In this document: piece after piece, positions 17,312 through 25,960 of the stretch
How the letters are laid out: each line of letters starts with the position of its first letter
How positions within the stretch are numbered: position 1 is the stretch's first letter
Origin: Clostridia bacterium
GTDB taxonomy: Bacteria; Bacillota; Clostridia; Acetivibrionales; DSM-2933
Length of the DNA stretch: 64,000 bases
Assembly: GCA_026418275.1 (NCBI GenBank)
Contig: JAOABQ010000049.1
Coordinates: 62,001 to 126,000 of the forward strand
Direction: 5' to 3'
The notes under the pieces: model-generated
Database searches by the model: none
Told to the model about the DNA's origin: nothing
What the model saw: the letters and a program-made list of their open reading frames with translations, nothing else
Made by a program: the position numbers and the translations under genes

Positions 17312-18358
17312 ATGGAGATAATAATTCAGTTTTTTAAGCGCGCGAGTACGCGGAAAATTATGATTTTCGCCATTTTGGGATTGGCGATATTTCTTTTACG
17401 GGATATGATCAATTTATTTTTGCTAACGTTTATTTTTACGTATTTGATTCACAACACCCAGGTATTTTTGGTTAAACGGTTAAAGAGGTTTGTATATATC
17501 AAACAAAGGATAATGATTGTATTTTTATACCTTATTATCGGTGTTACTCTTGCCTTTGTCCTATATCGTTACATTCCCGAATTAGCCAGACAGATCGAAA
17601 TTATCGCAGCCCAAATAAAACAGTTTTACGAAAAACCCCCTGAAGGAAAAGTTGGGGAGACAATCATATGGATTACAAAGCAGATTACAGCAGGTGAATA
17701 TAAGGAGCAAGGCATCGGTTTTATTGTGAAATCGGCTACCAACATTGGAAAATGGAGTCTTAACATATTACTTGCGATTATTCTCAGCCTGTTTTTCCTT
17801 TTGGAAAAAGGTAAAATCAAACGGTTTGTTTCCAGGTTTAAAAACAGCAAACTATCTAATTTTTATGAAGAAATTTATGTTTTCGGAAGTAAGTTTTTGC
17901 AGTCTTTCGGTAAGGTGATACAAGCCCAAATCCTTATTTCTTTTACAAACACCATTTTATCGGCAATTGCTTTAAGCTTTATGGGATTTCCGCAGATTTT
18001 GGGGCTTTCAGTGATGATATTTATACTGGGATTGGTACCCGTAGCAGGCGTATTTATTTCCTTAGTACCGCTTTCTATCATTGCCTATACGATTTCTAAC
18101 GGTGATTTTATGAATGTTATCTATGTATGGATAATGATTGCGGTGCTCCATACAATTGAAGCCTATTTCTTAAATCCCAAATTTATGTCTGCCAAAACCG
18201 AGCTTCCGATCTTTTACACTTTCTTAGTACTACTCATATCGGAGCATTATATGGGAGTATGGGGACTTATTATCGGGATACCGATATTTATGTTTTTACT
18301 GGATGTACTGAATGTAACGCAAGAGGGAGAAGAAGAAGTTGGCGACGATGATGATTAG
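17312..18358 (+). CDS. AI-2E family (UPF0118) transporter, YtvI-like
   Basis: This 348-residue membrane protein has about seven to eight helices. The central soluble stretch (residues about 75-145) and the C-terminal signature GLVPVAGVFISLVP...LNPKFMSAKTELP...WGLIIGIPIF are typical of the AI-2 exporter family. Sporulating Firmicutes carry YtvI-type members, but the sequence alone does not prove a sporulation role. AGGAGG lies 12 bp before the ATG. It is monocistronic, with its own promoter and terminator, and is inserted between the minus-strand genes gatD and murT. Confidence 0.88.
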   Translation: MEIIIQFFKRASTRKIMIFAILGLAIFLLRDMINLFLLTFIFTYLIHNTQVFLVKRLKRFVYIKQRIMIVFLYLIIGVTLAFVLYRYIPELARQIEIIAAQIKQFYEKPPEGKVGETIIWITKQITAGEYKEQGIGFIVKSATNIGKWSLNILLAIILSLFFLLEKGKIKRFVSRFKNSKLSNFYEEIYVFGSKFLQSFGKVIQAQILISFTNTILSAIALSFMGFPQILGLSVMIFILGLVPVAGVFISLVPLSIIAYTISNGDFMNVIYVWIMIAVLHTIEAYFLNPKFMSAKTELPIFYTFLVLLISEHYMGVWGLIIGIPIFMFLLDVLNVTQEGEEEVGDDDD

Positions 18359-18383
18359 TATGCGCTATAGAGTTATAAATGCA

Positions 18384-18412
18384 AAAAACGGTGTGGAATG
18401 CACCGTTTTTGT
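18384..18412 (+). terminator. terminator after the AI-2E family gene
   Basis: A 10-bp perfect stem (AAAAACGGTG/CACCGTTTTT) has a 7-base loop and a T-rich tail. It also works as an A/T-flanked hairpin for minus-strand murT. Confidence 0.9.
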
Positions 18413-18473
18413 TTTTATAAAGGTTTATTTATTTGTGCTGCAGAATATTGCGTATAGTTAACGAATTCTAATA

Positions 18474-19871
18474 TTATTTCCAAAATTCCTTAAGCCCGAA
18501 TTTTTTCTTTAGCATTTCCCTCATTTCCGTCATCGCGGTATAGGTAGGAAGTAAATAAAAACTGGAGCCCTCGGCTGTTCTAGACAGGCCTACACGAATG
18601 AGCTCTGCATAGTCTTTTTGTATTTCAATTTTTTCTACCGGTATATTGCCATACTTTAAGCGAAGGGCCATATCTTCCGCCCTTATACCCGAGGTATAAA
18701 CATGATCAAGCTTTTCTAAAATATGTTGAAGCTTTTCAAAATCAACATCCCATAACCAGGATATATCCGTACCGTCCGCAAGCTTATCATTAATTAAAAA
18801 AGCCAGTTGGATATTTTTTTCCTCCGTCAATAAATAGTTTAGGACCTGATTGAAACCGGTAGGATTTTTAACAAGAATGAGTTTTATGCTTTTTCGGTCT
18901 GTTTCAATGGTTTCCATTCTACCAAACCCACATTCAAAACTCCCAAGGGCATTTATTGTGTTTTCCTTTGGAAGCTCCAGCAGGTGTCCTAAAGCGGCTG
19001 CGGCAAGAGAATTATAAATATTGTATAGACCCGGGAGGTTTACTTTCGCTTCAAAACGCTTTTCATCCAGAGTATTTGAAGCTGTTGAAAATTCAATGGT
19101 AGAGTAAGTACTTGTAAGCTCCAATACCTTTGTACAAGTTACTTCTGTGGCTGGCTTGGCATAACCGCAGTGAGGGCACTTAAACCCGCCCAAATGCCCG
19201 TATACGTGATTTGTGTATTCATATTTTGTTTTGCAGAAGATACAAAACATGGCATCCGAATTTGAAATCTCTTCTACACCTTCATGGGCGTTTTCACTTA
19301 ATCCGTAATAAAGTACTTTTTTGGGAGAATGATAACCTAAAGAAGCACAAAGAGAATCATCCGCATTTAAAATCAGGGACATGTTTTTTGAACTTTCAAT
19401 TCCAGACCTGACTCCGTTTAAAGTGGTGTATAATTCGCCGTACCTGTCCAACTGATCCCTAAAGAAGTTGGTAACTACAAGAATATCCGGTTCCATAAAC
19501 TTGCTCATGGCAAAAAAAGCTGCTTCATCAATTTCGATCAATGCAACTTTAGCTTTGCATTTGCCAAAAACATTTACCGATTCTATAAAGGTGGTGATCA
19601 CACCTCCCACAAGATTGGCACCGGATTTATTTGTAATATAATCAATTTGATTTTCTTTCAAAACTTGCCCGATGATTCGGGTTGTTGTCGTTTTACCATT
19701 GGTGCCGGTAACCATAACGGTTTTGAAACCGCTTGTGATTACTTTTATGATATCAGGATAAAGCTTGCGCGCAATTTTGCCGGGAAGCGTCGTTCCTCCC
19801 CAATTGGCAAGGCGGCAGACCTTAATGATAGTTTTGGCAACTAGAATTGTTGCTGTAAGCCGAATATTCAT
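18474..19871 (-). CDS. murT: lipid II isoglutaminyl synthase, Mur-ligase subunit MurT
   Basis: This 465-residue protein has a Mur-ligase ATPase core: P-loop VTGTNGKTTTTR (residues 54-65), the ITNKSGANLVGG segment and NADDSL. An inserted zinc ribbon (C210, C213, C232, C235) and the C-terminal DUF1727 domain distinguish MurT from MurE/FPGS. With GatD it amidates D-glutamate in lipid II. The open frame reaches 19934, but ATG 19871 (MNIRLTATIL) has GGGAG 8 bp upstream. gatD lies 1.4 kb downstream beyond an inverted gene rather than adjacent. Confidence 0.92.
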   Translation of the reverse strand: MNIRLTATILVAKTIIKVCRLANWGGTTLPGKIARKLYPDIIKVITSGFKTVMVTGTNGKTTTTRIIGQVLKENQIDYITNKSGANLVGGVITTFIESVNVFGKCKAKVALIEIDEAAFFAMSKFMEPDILVVTNFFRDQLDRYGELYTTLNGVRSGIESSKNMSLILNADDSLCASLGYHSPKKVLYYGLSENAHEGVEEISNSDAMFCIFCKTKYEYTNHVYGHLGGFKCPHCGYAKPATEVTCTKVLELTSTYSTIEFSTASNTLDEKRFEAKVNLPGLYNIYNSLAAAALGHLLELPKENTINALGSFECGFGRMETIETDRKSIKLILVKNPTGFNQVLNYLLTEEKNIQLAFLINDKLADGTDISWLWDVDFEKLQHILEKLDHVYTSGIRAEDMALRLKYGNIPVEKIEIQKDYAELIRVGLSRTAEGSSFYLLPTYTAMTEMREMLKKKFGLKEFWK

Positions 19872-20101
19872 AATCCATACTCCCACTTTGCTTCTTTTGT
19901 AAGATTCATATATTCTACAAAAAGTACTTTCCAAGGTGTTTAATTATGCTAGGTTTGATACTAATAAGTTTAACAGATCAATTATAGCACAAGAGATTCG
20001 GGTTATGCATAGCTATTTTTTAGTAGATATGCAATTTTAATAAAGTAAACCTAGTGTTAATTGTTTCCAAACCACTCTGAAGTATTCTTTGGATGGTAAA
20101 A

Positions 20102-20131
20102 AATAAAAGTACGCATATGCGTACTTTTATT
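20102..20131 (-). terminator. terminator of the zinc-ribbon membrane protein gene
   Basis: A perfect 14-bp palindrome arm (AATAAAAGTACGCA) is followed on the minus strand by a T-run, 30 bp after the stop of the minus-strand gene. Confidence 0.85.
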
Positions 20132-20160
20132 AAAGAAATGTATTGATTTGTTATAGTGCC

Positions 20161-21903
20161 TTAGAAGCCACCGCTTGGAGCCATGATGGATTGGAAAAGC
20201 TGCATATTCTCCATGATGAATTTTTGCATTGCGGCTTGCATATCCTGACCAAACTGCTGCAATTCTGCATCGCTTGCTTTATTTAAGTTAAGTGCATTTG
20301 ACAAGTCAGGCATTTTGACATCAACGCCGAAGGTAGTTTCTGTTTTCGTATTAAGATCAATGGAAGCAAGTTTTTCAGTACTGTCCGGCTGATTTGCCGC
20401 AAATTTCATTTTGAATTCTGAGATATTTGACTTTCCTTTTTCTTCATTGGATAATGCCAATTCACCGGAACCACTGATATTCTGACCCTCGGAAGATGTT
20501 ACGTTTAAATCGATTTTTACATTTGCAGTTCCTGTGTAGTCCTTTTCATTTAATTGGCTTTCGCTGGTAAATTTCAAGTTAAGCTTACTGCTATCAACTT
20601 TAGAAGTTGCAACAATTTCAAGGACTTCCATTTTTGTTTTGTCTTTATCCCATTCCTTGCAGCTTACATTAACGGTAACTTCCTCTGTTGGAATGTCTAT
20701 ACTTCTTCCGATAATACGGCTTCCATCAACAAAGACACTCATTGTTACCGCACCCGGAAGCTTCATTTTATCTACATCGGCTTTAAAGTCAGTTTTAGCG
20801 TCTTTGATTTTCTTTTTTATTACGTCGATACTGTCAAGCTTTTCAAAGGCTTCTTTTGTTATATAACCGGATTCATAGTATAATTTATACAAGTTTAAAA
20901 TGTTACCGTAGGTTACATTTAATAAAGCGTCATCTTCCGCCATTGCATCATAAAAATTTAACAGCATTTTTCTAAATGTAGCTTCATCAAACTTGACTGT
21001 AAACTTCTTGCAGTTTACCTTACCGCTTCCTGCATCGAATTCTACACTTTTTTCCAAAGTGAGATTTTTTTCATCGATACTGTCAAAATACACCTTTCCA
21101 TATTTCATGATGATTTGATCGAGATCTTTTTCGTTAACCTTGAAAGCCCCCATAATATCATCGGAACTTAAAAGTTTCTTTGGGAAATTGTCACCCTCAC
21201 CCATACCGAACGTTTTCTTTAGGGATGCCATATCTCCCAGATCTGCAAGGATATACTTTTCATATAAGTCAGGCACCGATATGGCTACCTTCTGATCATC
21301 AGTAACAATGGTTCCTTTAACCAAAGATTTATCCTTTAGTGAAACATCAAAGTCGTTTACGGACTGTTTCTTTTTAGGGTCAGACTTCGTTGTTGCAGAG
21401 ATCTTAAATGAGTTAAGCAGCTCGCTGATGATTCCAAGCTGTGCCGAATCTGCGCCGGGAATATTCTTTATGTCCGCACCCATGGAGATTTCAGTCTTTG
21501 CTTCGTAAGTATCTTTGCTTTGTTTTTCCAATTTGTCCAAGGAGTATTTAAATGCGTTTTTGACCTGATCCTTGACTTGATCAATGTTTTTGCTTTCTAT
21601 TTCCATATAAGACTGCTTGGGAGACTTCATAAGCTGAACACCCGCATAGGCACCTACACCGAGCAGGGCGACAACAATCAGCGCTACAACTACTTTTAGA
21701 AATACCTTTTTGGGTTTTGGCTGCGGTTCTTGAACAGTATAACCTGGATAGGCCGGCGCTGAAGCACCGTATTGATTGTACTGTGTTTCGGATGTTGGAC
21801 TACTAGCGGCTGCCGTTTCCGACAATGCAGCATGACTGTGGCCGCAAGCCTCACAAATACCTGAAGAATTTACGGATTGCTTGCCGCAATTTTCACAAAA
21901 CAT
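20161..21903 (-). CDS. zinc-ribbon, membrane-anchored protein with large extracellular domain
   Basis: This 580-residue protein is in three parts. An N-terminal zinc ribbon (MFCENCGKQ...CEACGH) is followed by a Ser/Pro/Tyr-rich linker (about 25-65). One membrane helix (about 68-88) comes next, and then a roughly 490-residue extracellular part that is polar, Lys/Asp/Ser-rich and beta-rich in appearance. Such proteins are common and uncharacterised in Clostridia. The open frame starts at 21969, but ATG 21903 has a perfect GGAGG. It has its own terminator. No enzymatic motif was seen; a sensor or envelope-structure role is possible but unproven. Confidence 0.8.
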   Translation of the reverse strand: MFCENCGKQSVNSSGICEACGHSHAALSETAAASSPTSETQYNQYGASAPAYPGYTVQEPQPKPKKVFLKVVVALIVVALLGVGAYAGVQLMKSPKQSYMEIESKNIDQVKDQVKNAFKYSLDKLEKQSKDTYEAKTEISMGADIKNIPGADSAQLGIISELLNSFKISATTKSDPKKKQSVNDFDVSLKDKSLVKGTIVTDDQKVAISVPDLYEKYILADLGDMASLKKTFGMGEGDNFPKKLLSSDDIMGAFKVNEKDLDQIIMKYGKVYFDSIDEKNLTLEKSVEFDAGSGKVNCKKFTVKFDEATFRKMLLNFYDAMAEDDALLNVTYGNILNLYKLYYESGYITKEAFEKLDSIDVIKKKIKDAKTDFKADVDKMKLPGAVTMSVFVDGSRIIGRSIDIPTEEVTVNVSCKEWDKDKTKMEVLEIVATSKVDSSKLNLKFTSESQLNEKDYTGTANVKIDLNVTSSEGQNISGSGELALSNEEKGKSNISEFKMKFAANQPDSTEKLASIDLNTKTETTFGVDVKMPDLSNALNLNKASDAELQQFGQDMQAAMQKFIMENMQLFQSIMAPSGGF

Positions 21904-22285
21904 ATGGATCCTCCTTAAAATTAAAATTATAATGCAAATAAAATATAGATTGCCTGGAAAACTTAACATTCGAAAGATACCTAAAAAGTACTATGGCAAA
22001 TGTTAAATTTTTTGGGCCATATCTATACTAATATATGTCGTATGCTAAGGAGTGTTTCTTAACTGGATTGGAAAATGGATGATCACACCATAACAAATTT
22101 GCGGAAAATTTATAAAAATAAGGAATGAAGAAGAATGTTTTTATAAACTCTCATTTATCGACATATTTTATAATAGAATAACACTTTAAAGAAACTCTGG
22201 CAATATGCAAAACTAATTATTTTATTCTCCAAATATGGGGCCAGCTAGAAGATTATTGTATGATAGGATAGGGGCTATAAATGGA
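21904..22285. other. non-coding stretch upstream of the zinc-ribbon gene
   Basis: These 382 bp of AT-rich sequence lie between two minus-strand genes and must contain the promoter of the zinc-ribbon gene. I could not pick out a convincing one, and no coding sequence is apparent. Confidence 0.5.
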
Positions 22286-22313
22286 AACAGGAAAGGGACT
22301 GCCCTTTCCTGTT
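22286..22313 (-). terminator. hairpin after the 54-residue gene
   Basis: A perfect 12-bp stem (AACAGGAAAGGG/CCCTTTCCTGTT) with a 4-base loop lies 11 bp past the stop of the small minus-strand gene. The minus-strand T-run after it is short, so it may also act as an RNA stabiliser. Confidence 0.7.
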
Positions 22314-22324
22314 AAGCCGTTTTT

Positions 22325-22489
22325 TTAGGAGCGGTGTTCAAAAAGGTCTATTGCACCAAGCACAACATGAGCAAGGCCAAATCCGGTTACACCCCAGGAC
22401 AGTTTATTCGAAACGGGTTTAAGTGCAAGTCCTGTTGCGGTTACTACTGTTCCAAGTACGGTAGGGACCAATCCTTCACGAACTTTCAT
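22325..22489 (-). CDS. 54-residue hydrophobic small protein
   Basis: This small gene has a perfect AGGAGG 8 bp before its ATG and an uninterrupted frame: MKVREGLVPTVLGTVVTATG at the start and HVVLGAIDLFEHRS at the end. Two hydrophobic stretches (about 6-23 and 31-48) are separated by a short polar turn, suggesting a small membrane hairpin. It is followed by a strong hairpin terminator. I do not recognise the family. The GC-richer stretch just upstream would be its leader. Confidence 0.75.
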   Translation of the reverse strand: MKVREGLVPTVLGTVVTATGLALKPVSNKLSWGVTGFGLAHVVLGAIDLFEHRS

Positions 22490-22529
22490 AAAACCAGCCT
22501 CCTTTAAGATAAAGTTTCTTTCGATGAAT

Positions 22530-22720
22530 AGCTAACTGCAAAAGCAACGACCGGGTTTCCGGAAGCTATTGTAAATGATGTGTGGCTTCTCGGGTCTTAC
22601 TATGGCTACGTGTATTGGGTACCTATCCATGCAACACAGATGAATCCTTCGACTTGTTCAATGGCTGCAAATGGGTTCCAGCGTCTAAGACTGCAGATTT
22701 ATTGCAGCTTTTATAGTTTA
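22530..22720. ncRNA. GC-enriched non-coding island, candidate structured RNA
   Basis: These roughly 190 bp are clearly richer in G and C than their surroundings and carry no frame with a start and ribosome site. Possible stems are CCGG/CCGG at about 22549-22560, GAAGC/GCTTC across 22560-22590, and CTGCA/TGCAG near 22691-22707. On the minus strand it would be the leader of the 54-residue gene; on the plus strand it lies 250 bp before the two-component operon. I could not match it to a known riboswitch or RNA class. Confidence 0.3.
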
Positions 22721-22870
22721 TGAAGTTTTTAGATTTTTATAAAGGAAACCCTATTTAAAAATGAGATATAATTCAAGACAATAAAATGATTCTGTACACT
22801 TTTAAGCGTTAGGTTGTTTAAATGGATGTAAATGGGCATAAATTTGAATTAATTGGAATTCGAAAGATTG

Positions 22871-22902
22871 TTCACTGAATGTTCACAAAAATGATATATA
22901 AT
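22871..22902 (+). promoter_or_regulatory. response-regulator box and -10 before the two-component operon
   Basis: TTCACTGAATGTTCACA (22871-22887) contains two TTCAC half sites 11 bp apart, then 9 bp, then TATAAT (22897-22902). There is no good -35 element, which fits an activator-dependent PhoB/OmpR-type promoter. A sibling site with the same spacing lies at 25190-25221. Confidence 0.6.
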
Positions 22903-22974
22903 CACTTATAAAGGCTATGATGGTAAGATGACTCGAAGATGAGTTATAGGGCAATTGGTAAGGGGGGAGCCTCT

Positions 22975-23655
22975 ATGGCAGGAATAAAGATACTCATCGC
23001 GGATGATGAAGAAAGAATGAGAAAATTGGTGTCCGACTTTCTAAAAAAGAATGGTTTAGTAGTGGTTGAGGCTGAGAATGGAAAAAAGGCTCTAGAAGTC
23101 TTTAGAAATGAGGAGCAAGAGTTAAAATTAATCATATTGGACATTATGATGCCTGAATTGGATGGATGGTCGGTGTGCAGAGAAATAAGAAAAACCTCTA
23201 AGATACCTATCATACTGCTAACGGCGAGGGGAGAGGAACCTGATGAATTGTTCGGGTTTGAACTAGGGGCGGACGAGTATATTACCAAACCATTTAGTCC
23301 CATGATCCTTGTTGCCAGGGTACAAGCATTGCTAAGACGTGCAGGAAATTCAAATAAGGGTCGGAAAGCCTTTGACGGACTTGAAATTGATGAAATAGGA
23401 CATGTTGTTTTTATTGACAACGAGAGGATAGATTTGAGTCCGAAAGAGTTTGAGCTTTTGGTGTATTTAGCAAATAATGAGGGGATTGCTTTATCAAGGG
23501 ATCAAATTTTGAATTCAGTTTGGGATTATGATTTCTTCGGGGATGCCAGAACCGTTGATACCCATATAAAAAAACTGCGGATTAAACTTGGGGTGAAGGG
23601 TGATTTTATACAAACTATCAGAGGGATAGGGTATAAGTTTGAGGTGGTAAGATGA
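22975..23655 (+). CDS. OmpR/PhoB-family response regulator
   Basis: This is a 226-residue protein. The receiver domain carries the acidic pair DDE (10-12), phosphoacceptor Asp56 in LIILDIMMPE, Thr in LLTARG and Lys in ITKPFSP. The C-terminal winged-helix DNA-binding domain includes LSPKEFELLVYLANN and the ARTVDTHIKKLRIKLG recognition helix region. It binds direct repeats when phosphorylated by its kinase partner, whose start overlaps its stop (ATGA). ATG 22975 has GGGGGAG upstream; the frame is open from 22939. The shared box upstream suggests autoregulation and control of the efflux operon downstream. Confidence 0.93.
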   Translation: MAGIKILIADDEERMRKLVSDFLKKNGLVVVEAENGKKALEVFRNEEQELKLIILDIMMPELDGWSVCREIRKTSKIPIILLTARGEEPDELFGFELGADEYITKPFSPMILVARVQALLRRAGNSNKGRKAFDGLEIDEIGHVVFIDNERIDLSPKEFELLVYLANNEGIALSRDQILNSVWDYDFFGDARTVDTHIKKLRIKLGVKGDFIQTIRGIGYKFEVVR

Positions 23656-25133
23656 GGTATTCAATAAGAACAAAGCTATTTGCGGCACTAGGCAGCTTAA
23701 TTCTCCTTTTCGTTGTTATATCTTTGCTGCTTAATAATTTATTAATGGAAAAATACTACCTATATAATAAGGAAAATACTCTTTTAGAAAGTTATAAAAC
23801 CATCAATAAACTGTACAATAGTGATGACGATGTGCTTTTTTTAGAGATGGAGAAGCTTGAAAACTCAAAAGGAGTATATATAATTATTCTCGATAAAAAT
23901 TTTAATACCCTATTTAATACCCGGCAAAAAGGAATGAATTTTAAGTCCGTAGTACCCCGGCGGAATATGGATAACCAGAGGATGATTGAATCCTTGCTCA
24001 GGGAAAAAGATCTTTTAATGAATAAAAATGGACCTATCGTGGTTAAAAGATGGGATAGCAGATTAAATGCTAATTTTATCAATCTTTTTGCAGTATTAAA
24101 CCGTGAAGACTTTATCATTTTAAGTACACCGGTAGCAGCAATTCAAGAAAGTGTACAGATCGCCAATCAATTTTTTCTTTTAACAGGACTTCTTACAATC
24201 CTTATTGGAGGACTACTTATTTTCTTTATAACAACAAGATTTACAAAGCCGATCTTATTATTAAACGATATTGCAAAGAGAATGGCAACCCTGGATTTCA
24301 GCCAAAGGTATCCGGTTAAAACCCGTGATGAGATAGGACATTTAGGGGAGAGTATCAACTCATTATCCGAGCAGCTTCAAAAATCTATTGCAGAGCTTAA
24401 AGAAGCCAATGAAAAGCTAATGGAGGATATTGAAAAGGAACGGAAGATTGACGAAATGCGTAAAGAATTTATCACAAACGTTTCCCATGAATTGAAAACG
24501 CCTATTGCATTAATCCAAGGGTATGCAGAGGGTTTAATGATCAATGTGAATGATGATGAAGAAAATAAAAATTATTATTGTAATGTAATTATGGATGAAG
24601 CCTATAAAATGAACAGACTTGTAAGGCAGCTGCTGGAGTTGTCCCAAATGGAGGCAGGACATGTCCATTTGGAAAAAAGTGAGTTTGATATCTTTGAACT
24701 AATGGAACAAGTGATCAAGAAAAATATGCTCATCCTAAAGGAAAAAGACATCCGTATCCATATTGAGAAGGAGAAGGATTCTATTTTAGTGAATGCTGAT
24801 TATGATAAAATCGAGCAGGTTTTGATGAATTACTTGAATAACGCGGTAAACCATGCGGACCAGGAGAGGCAGATCAGAGTGGGGGTAAAGTGTTTTGGCT
24901 GCAAAGTCAGAATCTCGGTATACAACTCAGGACAGCATATTCCCAAAGAGAGTTTGGAGAAGGTATGGACGAGTTTTTACAAGGTAGATAAAGCACGAAC
25001 AAGGATGTATGGTGGGACTGGATTAGGGCTGTCGATTGTACGGGCTATCCAGGAATCACATAGGAATAAATATGGAGTTAACAATGTAGAGGGGGGGGTT
25101 GAATTCTGGTTTGATTTGGATTTAGCCGAATAA
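23652..25133 (+). CDS. sensor histidine kinase
   Basis: This 493-residue membrane kinase has a first helix at about 10-30 and an extracytoplasmic sensor of about 140 residues. A second helix (about 173-195) is followed by a HAMP domain (197-250) with a coiled-coil extension. The dimerisation domain holds His279 in TNVSHELKTP. The HATPase domain has NYLNNAVNHA (N box) and GGTGLGLSIV (G2 box). The sensor has no recognised fold. It is translationally coupled to the response regulator and precedes a lipoprotein and a MacAB-like efflux system, so the signal is likely an envelope stress or a peptide. Confidence 0.92.
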   Translation: MRYSIRTKLFAALGSLILLFVVISLLLNNLLMEKYYLYNKENTLLESYKTINKLYNSDDDVLFLEMEKLENSKGVYIIILDKNFNTLFNTRQKGMNFKSVVPRRNMDNQRMIESLLREKDLLMNKNGPIVVKRWDSRLNANFINLFAVLNREDFIILSTPVAAIQESVQIANQFFLLTGLLTILIGGLLIFFITTRFTKPILLLNDIAKRMATLDFSQRYPVKTRDEIGHLGESINSLSEQLQKSIAELKEANEKLMEDIEKERKIDEMRKEFITNVSHELKTPIALIQGYAEGLMINVNDDEENKNYYCNVIMDEAYKMNRLVRQLLELSQMEAGHVHLEKSEFDIFELMEQVIKKNMLILKEKDIRIHIEKEKDSILVNADYDKIEQVLMNYLNNAVNHADQERQIRVGVKCFGCKVRISVYNSGQHIPKESLEKVWTSFYKVDKARTRMYGGTGLGLSIVRAIQESHRNKYGVNNVEGGVEFWFDLDLAE

Positions 25134-25189
25134 GCTTTTGGAATATTGTTTTTAAAATTTGGTAAAAGTCACAAAATCTTTATAGATTT

Positions 25190-25221
25190 TTCACCGAATG
25201 GACACATTGGAATGGTAAACT
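25190..25221 (+). promoter_or_regulatory. response-regulator box and -10 before the lipoprotein-efflux operon
   Basis: TTCACCGAATGGACACA (25190-25206) matches the 22871 box at 14 of 17 positions. It is followed after the same 9-bp gap by TAAACT (25216-25221), and no -35 consensus is present. Confidence 0.6.
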
Positions 25222-25268
25222 TGCTTAAAGAAAAGTCAATGAATATACGATTATAAGGAGGATATAAG

Positions 25269-25823
25269 ATGATCAGAAAAAGCACCGTGATATTGCTGCT
25301 TGTTATAACTATCGGTTTTTTATCTGCGTGCGGCTCAAAGGGTGAGAATCCGGCGGATATAGAGAGCGGAGGTGAAGAAGAATTTAATAGACAGGGCCAG
25401 TTTAATAATAGAGCGGATTTAACAGGAGAGGTTGCCTCTGTTGAAGGGAATACAATAACTTTAAAAGTAATCGAAATACCTCAGTTTAGAAATGATAGAG
25501 AAAATCGGACACCGAGGCCGGATCGGACTCCGGGTGCTTTTAGGACTCCAGGAGCTAGAGGCGGAGAAGGGCCGGCAGGAAACCGCCAAAGACTTCAAGG
25601 TACGCCGAATTACACAGGAGAAACAAAAAAGATAACCCTACCGGAAGGTGTGCATATTACAACGATGGTCCGCGGTGAAAATGGAGTTCAGGAAAACGAG
25701 GTCGATATCAAAACGGTTAAAAGCGGAGAGATCCTGCAGGTATGGTATAAAGACCAAAATCAAAACGAGATCGAAAGGGTGCGTATCGGTATGGGGATGG
25801 GCATGAGAAATAATAGAGGCTAA
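25269..25823 (+). CDS. lipoprotein associated with the efflux operon
   Basis: This 184-residue protein has a classic lipoprotein signal (MIRKSTVILLLVITIGFLSAC, Cys21). A short beta-type segment follows (DLTGEVASVEGNTITLKV), then an Arg/Pro/Thr-rich low-complexity stretch (about 78-115) and a second beta region ending in a Gly/Met/Arg/Asn tail. Small beta-barrel domains with this GEVASVEGNTITL pattern are common beside periplasmic adaptors. GGAGG precedes the ATG. It is the first gene after the shared regulator box, so it is probably the first target of the two-component system. Confidence 0.8.
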   Translation: MIRKSTVILLLVITIGFLSACGSKGENPADIESGGEEEFNRQGQFNNRADLTGEVASVEGNTITLKVIEIPQFRNDRENRTPRPDRTPGAFRTPGARGGEGPAGNRQRLQGTPNYTGETKKITLPEGVHITTMVRGENGVQENEVDIKTVKSGEILQVWYKDQNQNEIERVRIGMGMGMRNNRG

Positions 25824-25960
25824 AGCCCATTGAATCAATGCAAACGGAATTACATATACATATGGATTGCGTGGGGAATGTTGAGACAGGAATTAAGCTC
25901 AACTTTATTTTTAAAGCAAAAGGTAATAAGTAAAATTTTCAATATAGGGAGGTATGGTTG

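Noticed and set aside
22530-22720. GC-rich island as a c-di-GMP-I or c-di-AMP riboswitch
   Set aside because: Short matches such as GGAACCCA on the minus strand do not extend to the conserved cores of either class.
22600-22730. open frame without a start across the GC-rich island, considered as a relic gene
   Set aside because: No start codon with a ribosome site and no recognisable protein; comparable short open stretches occur on both strands, as in a structured RNA.
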